From: Tenodera sinensis
Lineage: Eukaryota > Arthropoda > Insecta > Mantodea > Mantidae
Length of the DNA: 64,000 bases
Assembly: GCA_030765045.1 (NCBI GenBank)
Contig: CM060961.1
Location: 29,171,305-29,235,304, forward strand
Reading direction: 5' to 3'
The translations under genes and the position numbers were made by a program. How positions within the stretch are numbered: position 1 is the first letter of the stretch; each line of letters opens with the position of its first letter. Shown here one piece after another: positions 1 through 12,094 of the stretch. The notes beneath the pieces were generated by a model, which saw nothing but the letters and a program-made list of their open reading frames with translations, was not told the DNA's origin and did not search any database.

Positions 1-800
1 TAAAAAAAAGGCATTTTTAGAAAAAAAGGTAAATGGGTCTGTGTGTCTGTCGACAGCATAACTCAAAAACGAAAAGTCGGTAAAAACCAACTTTGGTACT
101 TAAGTTTAATGTGTATTTCAAGGATGCGACACGAAGATTTTTAGAAAATTCCTCCACCCTAAACTACCCTTTACATGGAAAATTTTTCAAAAATTTTGAT
201 TTCCTTGAAAATTGCTATAACGATTTTGATTAAAATGCCATATGTTTGATGTATCTTTGTAACAAATGAAATGTATATCTTGAATTTTCTGGCTATAGCC
301 CATGAAGTCCTATTTACTCTGGATGACTCTTGTTAACTGGTAAACCGCAACCGTAAGGGATAGACCAAATCTTACTCTACAAAAAATGTAGATCTTGCTA
401 AAATACAATAAACACAATATATATCTGAATACATTTTTGTAGAGTGAACAATTTTGGCCAAGGCTTGCCGCCCAGCCGCTGCCTCCCCTACCTCTGCCCA
501 CTACGGACGTCATTGGTGGGGAGCAGTACTGGAGGGTGGGACGTGGTCAGCGCCCGAGCCCTCCCGGCCAGTTATACGACCTTCTCGACCTGGGGCCGCT
601 ACTTCTCTATCAAGTAGCTCCTCAATTGGTCCCCCCGGGACCTAACGAGGCTGAGTGCACCCCGTGGCAAGCCTTGGCCCTTCATGGGATGTTGCACTGG
701 GGGTTTAGGGTTTTCTTAGAACCATTTCGTAGATATTGCTTGTTATTTGTGTGAGTTTTGGAGAACTTATACTTCTGTAATAACTTCCCTTACTAAAGTT
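1..800 (+). repeat. R1 interspersed repeat, copy 1 (5' cut by window edge)
   Basis: The copy begins inside the unit and runs through the family's landmarks in order: 'cataactcaaaaacgaaaa', 'gatgcgacacgaagattttt', 'ctaaactaccctttacatgg', 'ttctggctatagcccatg' and 'gtagatcttgctaaaa'. It is split by a SINE at 455-718 and resumes with 'accatttcgtagatattgc'. It is non-coding and stopped in every frame. The rest of the unit is lost after about 780. Confidence 0.8.
455..718 (-). mobile_element. tRNA-derived SINE family S3, 5'-truncated, inserted in R1 copy 1
   Basis: The GC-rich insert matches the body of the SINEs at 13,966-14,381 and 48,890-49,157, sharing for example 'cagtactggagggtgggacg' and 'ccctcccggcc'. 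The tRNA-like head is missing, as expected for 5' truncation during retrotransposition. Flanks gaacaattt (446-454) and gaaccattt (719-727) are an 8/9 match and are contiguous host R1 sequence in other copies, so they are the likely target-site duplication. The open frames across this insert are composition artefacts. Confidence 0.8.
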
Positions 801-814
801 TGAGAGGTAGAACT

Positions 815-905
815 GGAACTTAAAAATTCAATGCCACAACTGGGATTTGAACCACAAACCTTCCGCTTACCAGGCGGCTGCTCTAACCATTGAGCTATTG
901 TGACA
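815..905 (-). mobile_element. tRNA-like SINE head (family S8)
   Basis: On the minus strand the segment reads as a tRNA-like unit: an A-box-like 'tagctcaatggttagagc', then a B box 'ggttcaaatccc'. It lacks a good acceptor stem and runs into repeat sequence, so it is a SINE head or tRNA pseudogene, not a working tRNA. It lies between R1 copy 1 and the (GA)n tract. Confidence 0.6.
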
Positions 906-978
906 AACTGCCAGAATGGCATTAAATTCTCAAACCAGTTCTTAGAAATATGTTTCTGTGAGTTTGGAGAGTAAGCTG

Positions 979-981
<3 letters not shown>

Positions 982-1042
<61 letters not shown>
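982..1042. repeat. (GA)n microsatellite
   Basis: About 61 bp of uninterrupted GA dinucleotide. It yields a false poly-Leu/Ser reading frame on the minus strand. Confidence 0.97.
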
Positions 1043-1044
<2 letters not shown>

Positions 1045-1291
1045 AACACATAGGAACTGACAGAGGCAAAGAAAGCACCGACAGTTTAGTATGGCTGTTC
1101 TGGTTTTCTGCCAAGGTCAATTGGTTCCGTGATTAAAATTCTCAAAAATGGTTCAGTCTCTAAGATTACCTGACGGCAGGTATTCCACCAGCCCTCGTTT
1201 ACCGGACAGATTTCATTATACATATGTATGTGTGTGGCCACGAATTCTCTCAGTTCATCATACCTAAAACTAACGGTTCGATAAGTGAAAA

Positions 1292-2143
1292 TTGCAAGTA
1301 TTTGCGCGTGAATTGAGAGATAAAAAATTCAGTAAAGATGGCGTTATTCTGTTCTGTAAGCTGTGCCAAACTAAAGTAGGGGCTAAAAAGAGATTTAATG
1401 TGCAACACTGCAGCACAGAAAGACATAGAAACAACTTGGCTCGGGATGTTACATCAGAGAACCGAACCGTCAACAGCTCCTGCTTCAGAGAATTTCGCCA
1501 CCGTCTATGACAAGCAAAACTTCAGATTTTAACAGGGATTTAACTACAATGATGATATTTGCTGATATACTAATTGGCAAAGCCATGAGGCGTCTAGGAA
1601 AGAATGTGGAACTGCCCAGCTGTTTACGCGAGCTTGTCGCACAATCAGATCTTCAGGACAGCAACATCTCATATATCGCAGGCGCAAGGGATCATTTATA
1701 TGTTTTATCACTGACTATACGCCAGGTTACTATTATTTCGCTCTTCTAATAAACAAGATAAGAAGTGATCGCAGCGCTCCTGCACCTCGTCACTTCTGGA
1801 GAAAGTTAATAATCACCACTTCTGCTTTGTTTGTTTGTTATTGTTTTGTTTTTTGTGACGAAGATGTTTTATAAATAGAATAAGCCATTGCGTCGCTGAT
1901 AACAAGGTCTGGGTTCCTGTGGGTGAAATAACCGACGCTGAAGGGAGATATGTAGCAAAAACTATTGAGAGGTCTTTCTCCCGTTACAAGTCAATGTTGC
2001 GAGCAAATAGAAGATCGTTCCTTTTTGAAAACTTTAAAATGCATGTAATTTGCTATTGTAATTTATTTCTGATCGCCCTTCAAAATGTGACGTTTCATTC
2101 TGTACAGAGCTTAGAGTTAGCTCTGGATTCAGCAATTAAATAA
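1292..2143 (+). pseudogene. Decayed CGGBP1-like/hAT-type transposase gene
   Basis: Three open pieces in order resemble the CGGBP1-like group, DNA-binding proteins related to hAT transposases. Piece one (1,292-1,507) has a zinc finger: C-x2-C in 'LFCKLCQ', then two histidines in 'HCSTERH'. Piece two (1,507-1,749) opens with 'SDFNRDLTTMMIFADI', a segment that follows the finger in this group. Piece three (1,919-2,143) has 'ITDAEGRYVAKTIE' and 'FLFENFKMHV'; the first recalls the 'DETTDxEGRYV' block. Most of the catalytic core and the C-terminal dimerisation domain are missing, the pieces differ in frame, and about 170 bp of non-coding sequence lies between pieces two and three. It is a dead copy. 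The family call rests on remembered motif patterns and could be tested by a protein search. No terminal repeats were found. Confidence 0.6.
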
Positions 2144-2149
2144 ATTAAA

Positions 2150-4500
2150 AATGTAACAGTCAAATTGATGTTATTTATTTGTATCTTTATTTATTATTGG
2201 TGTGCTAGATTTTTGAAGTAGATTTTCAATATAATGTTAATTGAAACTGCATTAAAATTTTAAAGATTTCGAAAACTTGCCCTAATACGTTAGATCATAT
2301 TTATCATCATATTTTCTCATTTTCTCGGCCATCAGTGCTTGCATATTTCCAACAGTTTTAGGTCATAAACATCCGGGCCCTGATGACGTTTTGTTGAACG
2401 CAATCCGTGTTGCGTAGCAAAAACTGGTTTGGGAAATCTGTCGTCTACGACTATACCCAGACTAACAGCATATCGGGATGACAAGCAGGCATTGATCTGT
2501 CTGGTCATTAACTGCGTAATTCATACCAAGACATGCCAAAGGTATTAGTTTGCGTCACGCACTATTCCTTATTTGGGCAAAATCAAGGTCAGTGCAGATT
2601 ACAGCCTTGGAACTCAAGTCCTAAGAAATCCATAGAGAAGTAAACAAAGAAACATGACACGCCTTTTTCGGTTTAGAATACGCAATACTCAATACACGAC
2701 ATTGCCCGGGGCATTGGCGGTTTTGGTACAAATATTACCTCATCTTCATTGTGCTAATTGTCCTATACATGTTATCCCAATTGCCTCCCAACCTGTATTC
2801 TATGAGCCGACGCTTTTTAGGGGTGTTCTTTTGCATTTACAATGATGGGATCAACATTTATCCATTTACCAGTGAGAAAACAGGTATATTCGTACTGACT
2901 ATCCAAAAATTGCCCGCTGAATTTGGCTGTTTTTGAGCCCTTTTTAGGCGATATTTTGTCCCGAAACTGCCGAAAATTTAAGTAGAAAAGAGGTGTTTAA
3001 ATGTAGCGCACATGGCATGTGAAGCCTGCGCTGGACGCTTAAAAATGGAGGAATCTAAGAAATTACACTGCCAACCGATGACTGAAGGTATGGGGACATT
3101 TATATTTATAAACCTAAAAATGATCAATTAGCTAATTTTTGGTCATTTTTTCAGTCTCAAGGTCCCGTAATTCTAAGAAACGTACCTGGGTCCCTAACCG
3201 ATGCAACACTATAGTGCACATATTGTCCATTGATTTATACTAGTTCATTTTCAATTGTATACGCGTTTGCAATTTATGCTTGCCTACATGGAAACTCTGA
3301 TGCTTACCTGTTGACATTAAAATTTCGCAGCATTAAAATAAACCATATCAGCAAATATTAACGAAAACCAGAAAGAAAAAGCCTGTAAACATCGTGGGGA
3401 AAACGCACGCTTAACAAACTACAGTTCACAGATGAGAAGAATGCAGGTCCGGGTGAGCGACTAGGGGAGTTTAAATATTCGCGTTGACTTGAGCAACGCG
3501 TGTTGCCAACCGTAGCGCAATTCCGCTGCGCCAAACGGAATCGTAACGAGTTTATCTGCTGGGTAAATGCAGTTCCCATCGAGCTCCGAGTTATTTAGTG
3601 GGGAATCTTGACTGTGTGAGTAAATGCTTCCATAAAGAGGGTAGGGGATGTTTACATGCGTGTTCCTGTACTTCAGATTACAACCAGAAACACTTGACAA
3701 TAATATTAAAAGATTAAATATGTTATAATCATACAACATTCTGTACCCAGTATCATTTATTTACACATCTACCCTACCATTTATTAGTAAAACATCGTTT
3801 TCTGCCTATTCAGTGGCTGTTAATGGCGATAAATGCAGATATGGTTTCAGTACAGACAGCACTGAAAGAAATCAGCACTGCCTTCTTGTGTGCACTGCAT
3901 TCCTTACCGTTTGTAGGGTACTTTATTACGTCATGTGTTCATTTTAGTGGCTGATACTGCCACCTTGCAGGTGCGTTTCACGCTTTGTGTCCTGTATCGA
4001 ACCAATAAGGCAGCCTATGGTGGTTTTGTCAACTGATTAGCTAATTACAAATATGTATAGTCACCTCCCTCACATGTTACTACAACAGCCAAGGTACAAC
4101 CCTTCCTCCTTCCCCGTAATAAGGGTTAACGAGGGCTAGCGGATATCAGAAGACAAACCCTGTAAATGCCCCAAAAGACAATCAGAAATTCGATGTCTAC
4201 TACTATTTGTGCTCTGTGAACATTTTTTGTAGATGGTATACAAGGGTATACAGGCTTTCAACTGCTTGCATGAGCTCACGAAAACCGAAAGTACGGCCTT
4301 TAATATTAGTTTTACTACTGTAAGATGCAAATGAACAACGATTATTTTGGAAATGGGTAATGCTACAAAAACATTTATAGGACACAAATTGTATGTTTCA
4401 ATGAGATGTACATTTTTCACGAGGTAAATTTTGTTTGTCTCTTATGTTTTACTGGTTATACAAAATCATTAAGAATAATATATTCGTTTTGAAGTACTCT
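2150..4500. other. Unassigned AT-rich stretch
   Basis: No recognisable element or gene. Open frames are at most about 90 codons (for example 3,461-3,739 minus) and resemble nothing I know. A small hyphenated palindrome around 3,120-3,150 (gatcaattagc / gctaatttttggtc) is weak. The segment could be very old repeat or unique intergenic DNA. Confidence 0.5.
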
Positions 4501-4504
4501 TAAG

Positions 4505-4960
4505 TGAAAGAGAATTTTTAAAAGACATGCGCACATGTAAACAGCACAACTTAAAACAAAATGTCGGATAAACACCAGCCTTTGTACTTAGGTTTAGTAT
4601 TTTCCAAGGATGCGACACGAAGATTTGCAAGAAATCTCCCATCACAAACTACTCTTTACAGTCTGTCAAAAATGACTAGCGAGTTTGATTAAAATAATAA
4701 ATGTTTATGGTATTTGCATGATTTATAACAGCTTATCTTAAATTTTCTTTGGATAGTCTGTGAATTTCGGGATGAATTGTATATATTTTGTATAAATTGT
4801 AAGCCAATAAAAGGTAGACAAACATTTGTTTCAAGAAAGATGTAGTGTTCATTAAAACAATTGCTTTTTCATTCTTGCATACAGTTTTCTGTGCCGTTAA
4901 CTGTTCCCGGGATATTCGTTGCTATCGGTTTCAATTTTCCAATACTTTACATTGAAGTGC
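4505..4960 (+). repeat. R1 repeat, diverged copy 2
   Basis: It keeps 'gatgcgacacgaagatttgc', 'acaaactactctttaca' and 'gatagtctgtgaa' in family order but has many small indels. It is an older copy without clear ends. Confidence 0.6.
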
Positions 4961-4999
4961 TAAGCCACCATTCTTTTGTTTATTATGATATTCAGACAG

Positions 5000-6040
5000 C
5001 ATGAACTTTCGAAATCGACATAGCGTCCCGCTTTTTAAACATTCGACAGTTATTTCATCCTTCTGTATCCTTATGTACGTACACAAAAATTATCTGACCC
5101 TCATTAATCTGGATTGATTTTTACTTTTTTTCTTCATAAAAATGTGTGCGTCCCCTGATAATAACCAGGCATGGGACATTTTAAACATTAAAACGGAAGA
5201 AAATAAATTTGAACTGTCACTGGACAATAGGCATGGAAGTCGTAGTTAACAAACCATCCCCCCATTCTTGGTACTGTTTGCAGATACAGTTTTACCTACC
5301 TGTCAGTGACCCTTGGCCTCTCTTGTATTGTATAGTAGCGCCCATCCTTTAACGACCACATTCCAAGAAGCTGTAAAACTGTCCCTCATGTTCTTCCGCT
5401 GCTAATGACATGAACACAATAGAGACGGTCCTCCCAATATAGTCTTAGCGAAAGGGTCTGCTGTTGCCAAGTTGTGCATTCAGAGTGTTAAAGGTTCTGC
5501 TTGAGTCATATCTCAGAGCGACCGAAGCAAAAGTCGGGACAATACTGTCCATATGACTAGTTAAGGCAGTGGGATGAAGAAGGCCGTTAAGGCATGGGTG
5601 ATACACATGCATTCTATGCTGTGATAATGGTTTCAGGATAATTTAAACCAACCGCTTAAGAGTCCCTATGCCTAATAACATTTGCATTTGTACGGTGGTA
5701 ATGTTGACACTGCAGATGACCATAGTCATTCGTATGCTTCAAGCCAGGGCTGGGCTACAGGTGCTCACTGAGCTCAGCCTGCTCACAGCCTTGCACTGAT
5801 ACCTGTGTTTAGCAGGTAACAAAATGAAGGTCGTTCAAGGTATCCCGCGAGTCGTCCAGGCATGGCAGTCCTGATGGTCATCGTAGCCGTCCTATCTGGA
5901 CGATTTTTAATTCTTTTCTCTTCTGCTTTGCAGTGATCTAAGTTTTACTTTCACAATTAAAATTTGTATTCAATTAATAATTTACTTGATTATCTGGGTT
6001 TTCGTTAATCCAGGCTACCTCCTGTCTCACTGGTCTGGAT
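5000..6040. other. Unassigned stretch
   Basis: Moderate GC for this window, no open frame worth naming and no match to the repeat families defined here. Repeat-masking against the source genome would be needed. Confidence 0.45.
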
Positions 6041-6044
6041 AAAC

Positions 6045-6185
6045 AGCTGCTTATGCACCTACAGCGAAATGTGTAACGAAGCAATTCCTGCAAACGTTTA
6101 TCTCGATTAACTTGAAAGAAAAATTAGCTCTAGTGGAAGTATGAGAAAAAGTCATGTGAATGTAACACATCAGGAATTCTGCCTC
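6045..6185 (+). repeat. R1 repeat, copy 3 (end fragment)
   Basis: It contains 'gcacctacagcgaaatgtg', 'tttatctcgattaac' and the terminal block 'aaagtcatgtgaatgtaac' followed by acatcagg, so only the final 140 bp or so of the unit are present. Confidence 0.7.
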
Positions 6186-6479
6186 TTGTGAGCAAACAAA
6201 ACACCAAAGTGTTTCGTAAAGTTGGGCAATTCCACATTTTGTTTCCAAAGGTCATTAACCTTCGACCTCCATAGTGAGTTCTTGACGTATTTGATATTTA
6301 GTATAGCTTGAAGAAGTTAAAGGGACATATCCTGGAAACAACACAATCCATTGTATAGGAAGGAAAATGCAGTAAGCGAGGGGGAAGTCTGTATATCTTT
6401 ACTCTGCTCGTTTTGACTCATGGGAAACGGTAATACGCAGTATCCTGAGAGGTATAGATACAATGTGCAGTGTAAACAA

Positions 6480-6764
6480 ATTCCGCGAACGGCACGAGGA
6501 AAAAGAAAAAGAGCGCCGAAGTGTGTTACCAACAATAATTGCGATGCCGGTTTGTAATTGGGTTTCTCGTCCTGTCGAGAAGCGCACCGTGTGACGTCAC
6601 GGCCTTCTCTCGGACCAGTTCGGACTCGGTCGGCTCCCACAGTTGATAAAAATCGCTGCCAGTCGCCGCGCTTCGGGTATACCATATGAGAGTGTTGTGG
6701 TGCGCGTTTCTGGACATTCTCACAAACTGTCTTCCACGCAGGAACAGCTGATTTCAAGGTAAGC
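6480..6764 (+). promoter_or_regulatory. Candidate CpG-rich promoter/first-exon island
   Basis: This 280-bp island is clearly richer in G+C and CpG than its surroundings. It holds a perfect cAMP-response-type palindrome TGACGTCA (6,592-6,599), and the GC-rich part ends at a good splice-donor-like junction, CAAG followed by GTAAGC (donor GT at 6,759). The only ATG upstream of the donor in this part opens a 22-codon frame that stops before it, so any exon here would be non-coding. A 146-codon frame on the opposite strand (6,317-6,757) resembles nothing and probably reflects base composition. No downstream exon was identified. Confidence 0.3.
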
Positions 6765-7129
6765 TCTCATACGCATCTTTTTGAGGTTAGGTCGCTTAAT
6801 ATTTGCGATCTTCTTATGGTTTTAGCGTTTGCTAGACCGCTTATTATCGTCATTATTTCACTGATTTTGATAGTAGAACGTGTCAAAAAAGCTACGAAAA
6901 TTTGAAGCATTGTTGCGTTTACTGATAAATTAGGTACATCATAATGCTTGGCGTTTAAACCATATAAAAGTAAGACAATTAAGTATTATTGCATGGGGTA
7001 CAGCATACGTGTTCCATTTTTACCGCATTTACAATTCATCATATCCACAAAAGAACAATTTAATACAGCGTTTAAGGCTTATATACAAAGGGTAATTTCA
7101 CACAAGAGTTATTTATCAGTGAGGAACGT

Positions 7130-7400
7130 ATTGCATTCGACCCAAAAATGCGACATCAAGATTTCAGTAGAAATCCACAGTATTTTAGAAAGCGATACAC
7201 GTGTATCAGTGTATTTGAATAATAAAAAACATAACTCAAGAACGAAAAGTAATTTTTTTATTTATTATATAGCTTTAAAAATTTAATAAAGAACGTTGAT
7301 CAAAATTTTTACACGTATGTGTATCTGTAATAATATAACTCAAGAACGAAGTGTTTTGGTACAAAATTTATTATCTCTAAACATTTAAGACACCAGTTTT
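7130..7400 (+). repeat. R1 repeat, copy 4 (5' part)
   Basis: Landmarks 'cgacccaaaaatgcgacatc', 'agatttcagtagaaat' and 'aacataactcaagaacg' show the start of a unit. The rest is absent or too diverged. Confidence 0.6.
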
Positions 7401-9080
7401 GATTTTAGTGATTGAACCAATGTTTACGTGCTCTTTCTACACCTCCATAGCCTCTATATTTACAATTTGTTTCCTTTGTATTTTCTAAATGTTTCGAGAT
7501 TTTGAAAAAATGTCTCAATTTCATCTGGACTAACTTATAAATCTGTTAAAAAAGACAGATTTTCTTCTGAGCTTTTCTACAGTGCGCTCCTTTTCTGGTT
7601 TAAGATGTTTGTCCTTGGGTTTTAGTTTCCTCAAAGGATCTGAACAATTTTGAATTAGGATGTCACGAGTTTGAAAGTGGCATCACGTAATCTTTTGAAG
7701 AATATTTTGGGGGAAATGCTAAATGAGAGAACTCGCAAGTACAAGATTTCATAAGTGTAATTTATATTTTGCCACAATGTAAAATTTATATAAAGCAATT
7801 TATATTGCGGTATTAGAGCTAAGATCTAGTTTCGGAAACACCTGAGTTCATTCCTGCGTATAGCAATATTTTATAACGTACATACGCCCATAACCTGTTT
7901 AAAAGTACAAGTGCCCCCTTTTAATTGGATTAGGCGTTAGTGGGAGAGATAACCCATAATTCATGGAGGCATCGATCTCATTGCATTTTTGCAGCTGCGC
8001 CTGCGCGTTCAAGCTTTCTTTTTCTTTATTTATGTGACGAAAAGGTAATTTGTCATTTCTCTACAGGCGTTGTTGTCACCGAAGAAGGGTGTGATAATCT
8101 CGTTGTCGTTGCAATTATAAGATATTAAAACATTATAATATAGAAAGTCGTTTGAAGGACCAAGGAAACATATTTGCAGGTTAATGCAGTGTTTTGGAAA
8201 AGAAACAGGAATGCACCCTGGGTGGGTGTGTGGGCGTGGTGTACGTTTTACTTGCATCCCAACAAGGTTGTTCCCCCACAACCCTCAGTGACATGCTGAC
8301 CTCCATCAGCTGAGCGTCGACGCACCAAAATAAACCCAACAACAAACTCGCTTGGATAAAATTAGAGGCGGCAGAGCCAAAACAAACGGTTTTCTTCGAG
8401 GAAATTCATAATATACGCTTTCCTCTTTCTCAAAACAAATGTTAGTTCTGAAATACATGTTTACAGAGCAATTAGCAATATCTCAAAAGCGTTCTATGTA
8501 ATTTTTGAGTGTCGAAAACTTACATACCCTATGACCACATTAAATTAAGTACATGAATTTCAATAAAATTCGTTTTAAGGAAGGTAATAGGTGTCATGTT
8601 TTTCATTAAGTTACGAAAGATTATATCGAAGCAGGTCTCTTCAAATTTTGCAATTAAAGAACACATACGCTTGGAGAGGGGGTGAATGTTCAAAGCGGAT
8701 GATGCAAGATTTTTCCTCTATACACTATTATAGCTGTGTTATTCACGAACCCTCGCCGCTTCTTTTAATTTGCCAAAAGATGAAATCTTTCTCCTAAATG
8801 AAACAGAGCACTTACCTAGATTAACATGAACTGAATACAAAAGTAACCTTTTTAGAAAAATAGTTTGAGAATAGATATTGTAGCAATAAAAGACATCGGG
8901 TAGAGGCATTTGTGTGAATTGAAGTTTTACTTTAGCTGTTAAACAAACGATAGGAATATCTGGAATTGCACGAGTTTTACCTATCCATACAAATGTATTC
9001 CCTCTGAATAAAACGACTCCAAGAAGCAATACTGTAGAGTGTTACTTTGCGTCTGATAATAAAACGGGTATCTGATTTTA
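7400..9080. other. Unassigned AT-rich stretch
   Basis: No gene, SINE or R1 signature was recognised. Short open frames on both strands look random. Confidence 0.45.
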
Positions 9081-9790
9081 AACAAATTGATATGTGCACT
9101 TCATATTACTTTCTCTACACACTCGGCACAAATTATTCTTAAAGATGCTTATTCCTCTATTTACTTCGTGTTAATCGAGACTAACTTTGTAGAAATACAT
9201 ATTTCCTTATAGGTACAATGGATTTAGGAGAATAAACTAGGCTTTAAGCGGTAGTAAAATCATTTCAGAGCAGGTCACTATGTAATGGCTTGGAAATGCC
9301 TTTCCCTTTGCATGGCCAAGACATAAAAAAGACCGAAAAACGACCTCCTATTTGAGCAAAGTGTACATTTTTGAAAAGTAAAACCAATAGCGAGGAATAT
9401 CTCGAGAATGGTTATCTCCACAAGAAACTTTAACATAAGTTATGTGTTTTTACAAGATCTACATTTTTTTGTGTAGTAAGATTTTGTCTATCTGTTAGGG
9501 TTTACCTATGCAAAAGTCATCCAGAGTGAAGACTTCAGAAGCAATTCGCAGAACATTCAAGATATCTCGTAAATTTCATGTCATGTAAATATCCTTAGCA
9601 TATAGCATTTTAAACATCGTAAACCAATGGTATTTTGAGGAAATAAAAATGTCGAAAAACAAGTTGTATGTAAAGTGTGGTTTGGGGTGGGGGCATTTAT
9701 CTTCAAAATATTCCTGTCGTACCCTTGGAAGATAGAAAATGTTTAGTTTGGTATTAAACCCAATTTTTTTGTAGTTATTCTGTTTACACA
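9080..9790 (-). repeat. R1 repeat, copy 5 (minus)
   Basis: Read on the minus strand it has the unit in order. On the plus strand the landmarks are 'gatctacatttttttgtg', 'atgcaaaagtcatccagagt', 'gtaaagtgtggtttggggtg' and 'aaaatattcctgtcgtaccc'. The hairpin end is missing, and the sequence runs into a short (GC)n tract near 9,803. Confidence 0.75.
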
Positions 9791-9799
9791 TTCACCACA

Positions 9800-11300
9800 C
9801 GAGCGCGCGCACGCGCAGTTGATCAACTTATCACCCCTTCTCAGTTGCTGACTTGATCTACAACAGAAATATTGAAATATTCATAAAGAAGAAGTCTCCT
9901 AGTACGAAACAAAGCAGTAGATAATAATGGCATTGTTATATCCAGGAATTGAACTTTTTTGCATTTCTTATTGAAAGTTGGGTTTTACAGCATGTGCAGA
10001 ACGGTACATTCTGGCATGAGCATACAGGATTTCCTCTACCAATGACAATTTCGCATATATTCTTAGGGGGGTAGCCAGCAGTTACGCCGCACCGAGTCCT
10101 CAAGGACTGAGACCCCAGATGAGGACTCCTGCCGACTCCAATAAATGTGGCGCTCCTGTTCAAAAGTGTTTACAGGATAAAATCTGCAGCAAATTGACAA
10201 CAAACGAAGGCTGCTCTTTACTCATTGCAATTTCACGTGAGATAGTTCTGAAAAGTAAAGCACATTGGTGGTTGAGTGAGAGAGAATTCAGTCATCAGTC
10301 TGTTTACTCACTTGGCAAGCAGGCGGGCAGTCAGCTGAGTGGCCGTCCGAACACAGTGCGCGTGCGCCGCTGCCGACTAGCAAGAGTACATGCATTATAC
10401 TGTTGTTTTGTTTTATTATATAAAAATACCCTTCTAAGGCCGTTTAAGTTTGCTATAATGATTCCTAATGACGTAGTTGAATTGGTAATATTATCTATTT
10501 TAATGTTATAAAAAGTTAAATTACTTTATGCATGCAAGACCAAATTGTTTTTAGTTTGAAAAGCAAATTGTTATTTTTGTTTGGTAAAACGTTAAGTCCA
10601 AAATAACACATTTAGACATTTTAAACAAATGGAAATGTACATCAGTTAAGATATTATTTGACACCAGTTTATTACAATTTATTAAACTAAGTACATTACG
10701 TTCGCATGATGGTTTATGTATGGTTAAATTCAATCTTGTGTAATGAAGACGAACGATTTAAAACTCCTGAATTAACGTTTGAAAATATTTGTAACGTATT
10801 GACCCATTTTGGACCTCATGCTCCAGGGCTCCGAAAATCTAGCTACACTACTGTATGCTTTATACTTACACAGTTTCATACGACAGAAGGAAATTGTATT
10901 CGAGTGTTCCGCGCAATAACAGGTCTGTTTGCGGTGAAAATAAACATTAAGAATCGTAAGCTTTCAAGCATGTGATTCAGATGACGCAAGCTTGGTAAAG
11001 TGTAAACATGCCAAATAGAACGTTTCAAAGATGGCTAACACCACAATAGATACCTTTTATTTGACCAAAATTGTGTGCTTTAATAAGCTCCACAAATTTC
11101 CTACAGTAACTTTTTGTCTGCCTCTTGAGCCTTCCTAGTTAAGACAAAGTGAATTTTCATATGGAATTCATAGAAAATTGCACGTAATTTATCCCATCAA
11201 TGTCTTAAATACATAAGCTATTTTTTCAGCAAAGGAGCAATAAAAGAACCTTTTCCGCAAAAAGGTTTGGTCGGTTCGGAATTTTCTTGAAAAAATCTGG
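9800..11300. other. Unassigned stretch with a 130-codon open frame
   Basis: The longest frame (10,119-10,511 plus) encodes no recognisable domain. It covers a GC-rich patch near 10,340-10,375 with CpGs. Later sequence (10,540-11,300) is AT-rich and unrecognised. Confidence 0.4.
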
Positions 11301-12085
11301 TGTTGCACTCACATGACTTTCTCTACTCTTCTACTAACCATTCTTACAAACACTTATTCCTAAATCTTCTTCGTGTCAGTTAATTTGCAGAAATTAGCTT
11401 GTTTAGCTTCTTGTACGTACAAGGAGAATATGGGAATACAGTAGACTGAGCGATAGTCAAGTCTTTTAAGTCCGTTCTCTTTGCACGGTTAATACATAAA
11501 AATGAATGACCATGACAAGTAGTTCTCCAAAACTCTCACAAATAACAAGGAAAATCTCCGAAATGGTTCACATAACAAAAAAAATGTTAGACATAAATTG
11601 TGTATTTTAGCAAAATCTACATGTTTTTGTACAGTAAGATTTTGTCTATCTCTTATGGTTTACGTGTTAAAGTCATCCAGAGTAAACAGGACTACATTGG
11701 CTATAGCCAGAAAATTCAAAATATACATTTCATTTGTCATACAAATATGGCATTTTAATCAAAATCGTTAGAGCCATTTTCAAGAAAATCAAAATTTTTG
11801 AAAAAATGTCCGTGTAAAGGGTAGTTTAGGGTGGGGCTATTTTCTTCAAAATCTTCGTGTCGCATCCTTGAAAGACATTAAACTTAAATACCAACTTTGG
11901 TTTTTAACCGACTTTTCGCTTTTGAGTTATGCTGTTCACACACGCGGACCTTTTTCTAAAAATGCTTCTTTTTTTTTAATTCAGGGGGGCCTCAAAACAT
12001 ATTTCCGGTGAAATCTCGACATCGAATTTTTGGGGTGGAATACAATACTTCCCCTACTTACCAGTAGAGAAAGTAAAAAAGGTGT
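11290..12085 (-). repeat. R1 repeat, copy 6 (full-length, minus)
   Basis: A near-complete unit and a good reference copy. The inner terminal repeats are ACTTTCTCTACT at 11,316-11,327 and AGTAGAGAAAGT at 12,063-12,074. The latter forms one arm of a hairpin with ACTTCCCCTACT (12,047-12,058) across a 4-nt loop. Between them are the standard landmarks on the minus strand. The (GT)n tract seen in other copies is reduced to a short 'cacacacgcggacc'-like remnant. There are no coding frames of note. Confidence 0.88.
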
Positions 12086-12094
12086 TTGTATGAC

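Noticed and set aside
767..1120. 117-codon minus-strand frame
   Set aside because: It spans a SINE head and the (GA)n tract; no protein-like region remains once these are removed.
4080..4145. Possible Helitron end (gggctag near 4,135)
   Set aside because: There is no convincing hairpin next to it and no T-flanked CTRR context shared with other copies.
6317..6757. 146-codon minus-strand frame as a possible gene
   Set aside because: No recognisable domain and no homologous pattern. The CpG-rich composition removes stops by chance. It is kept only as a note in the island entry.
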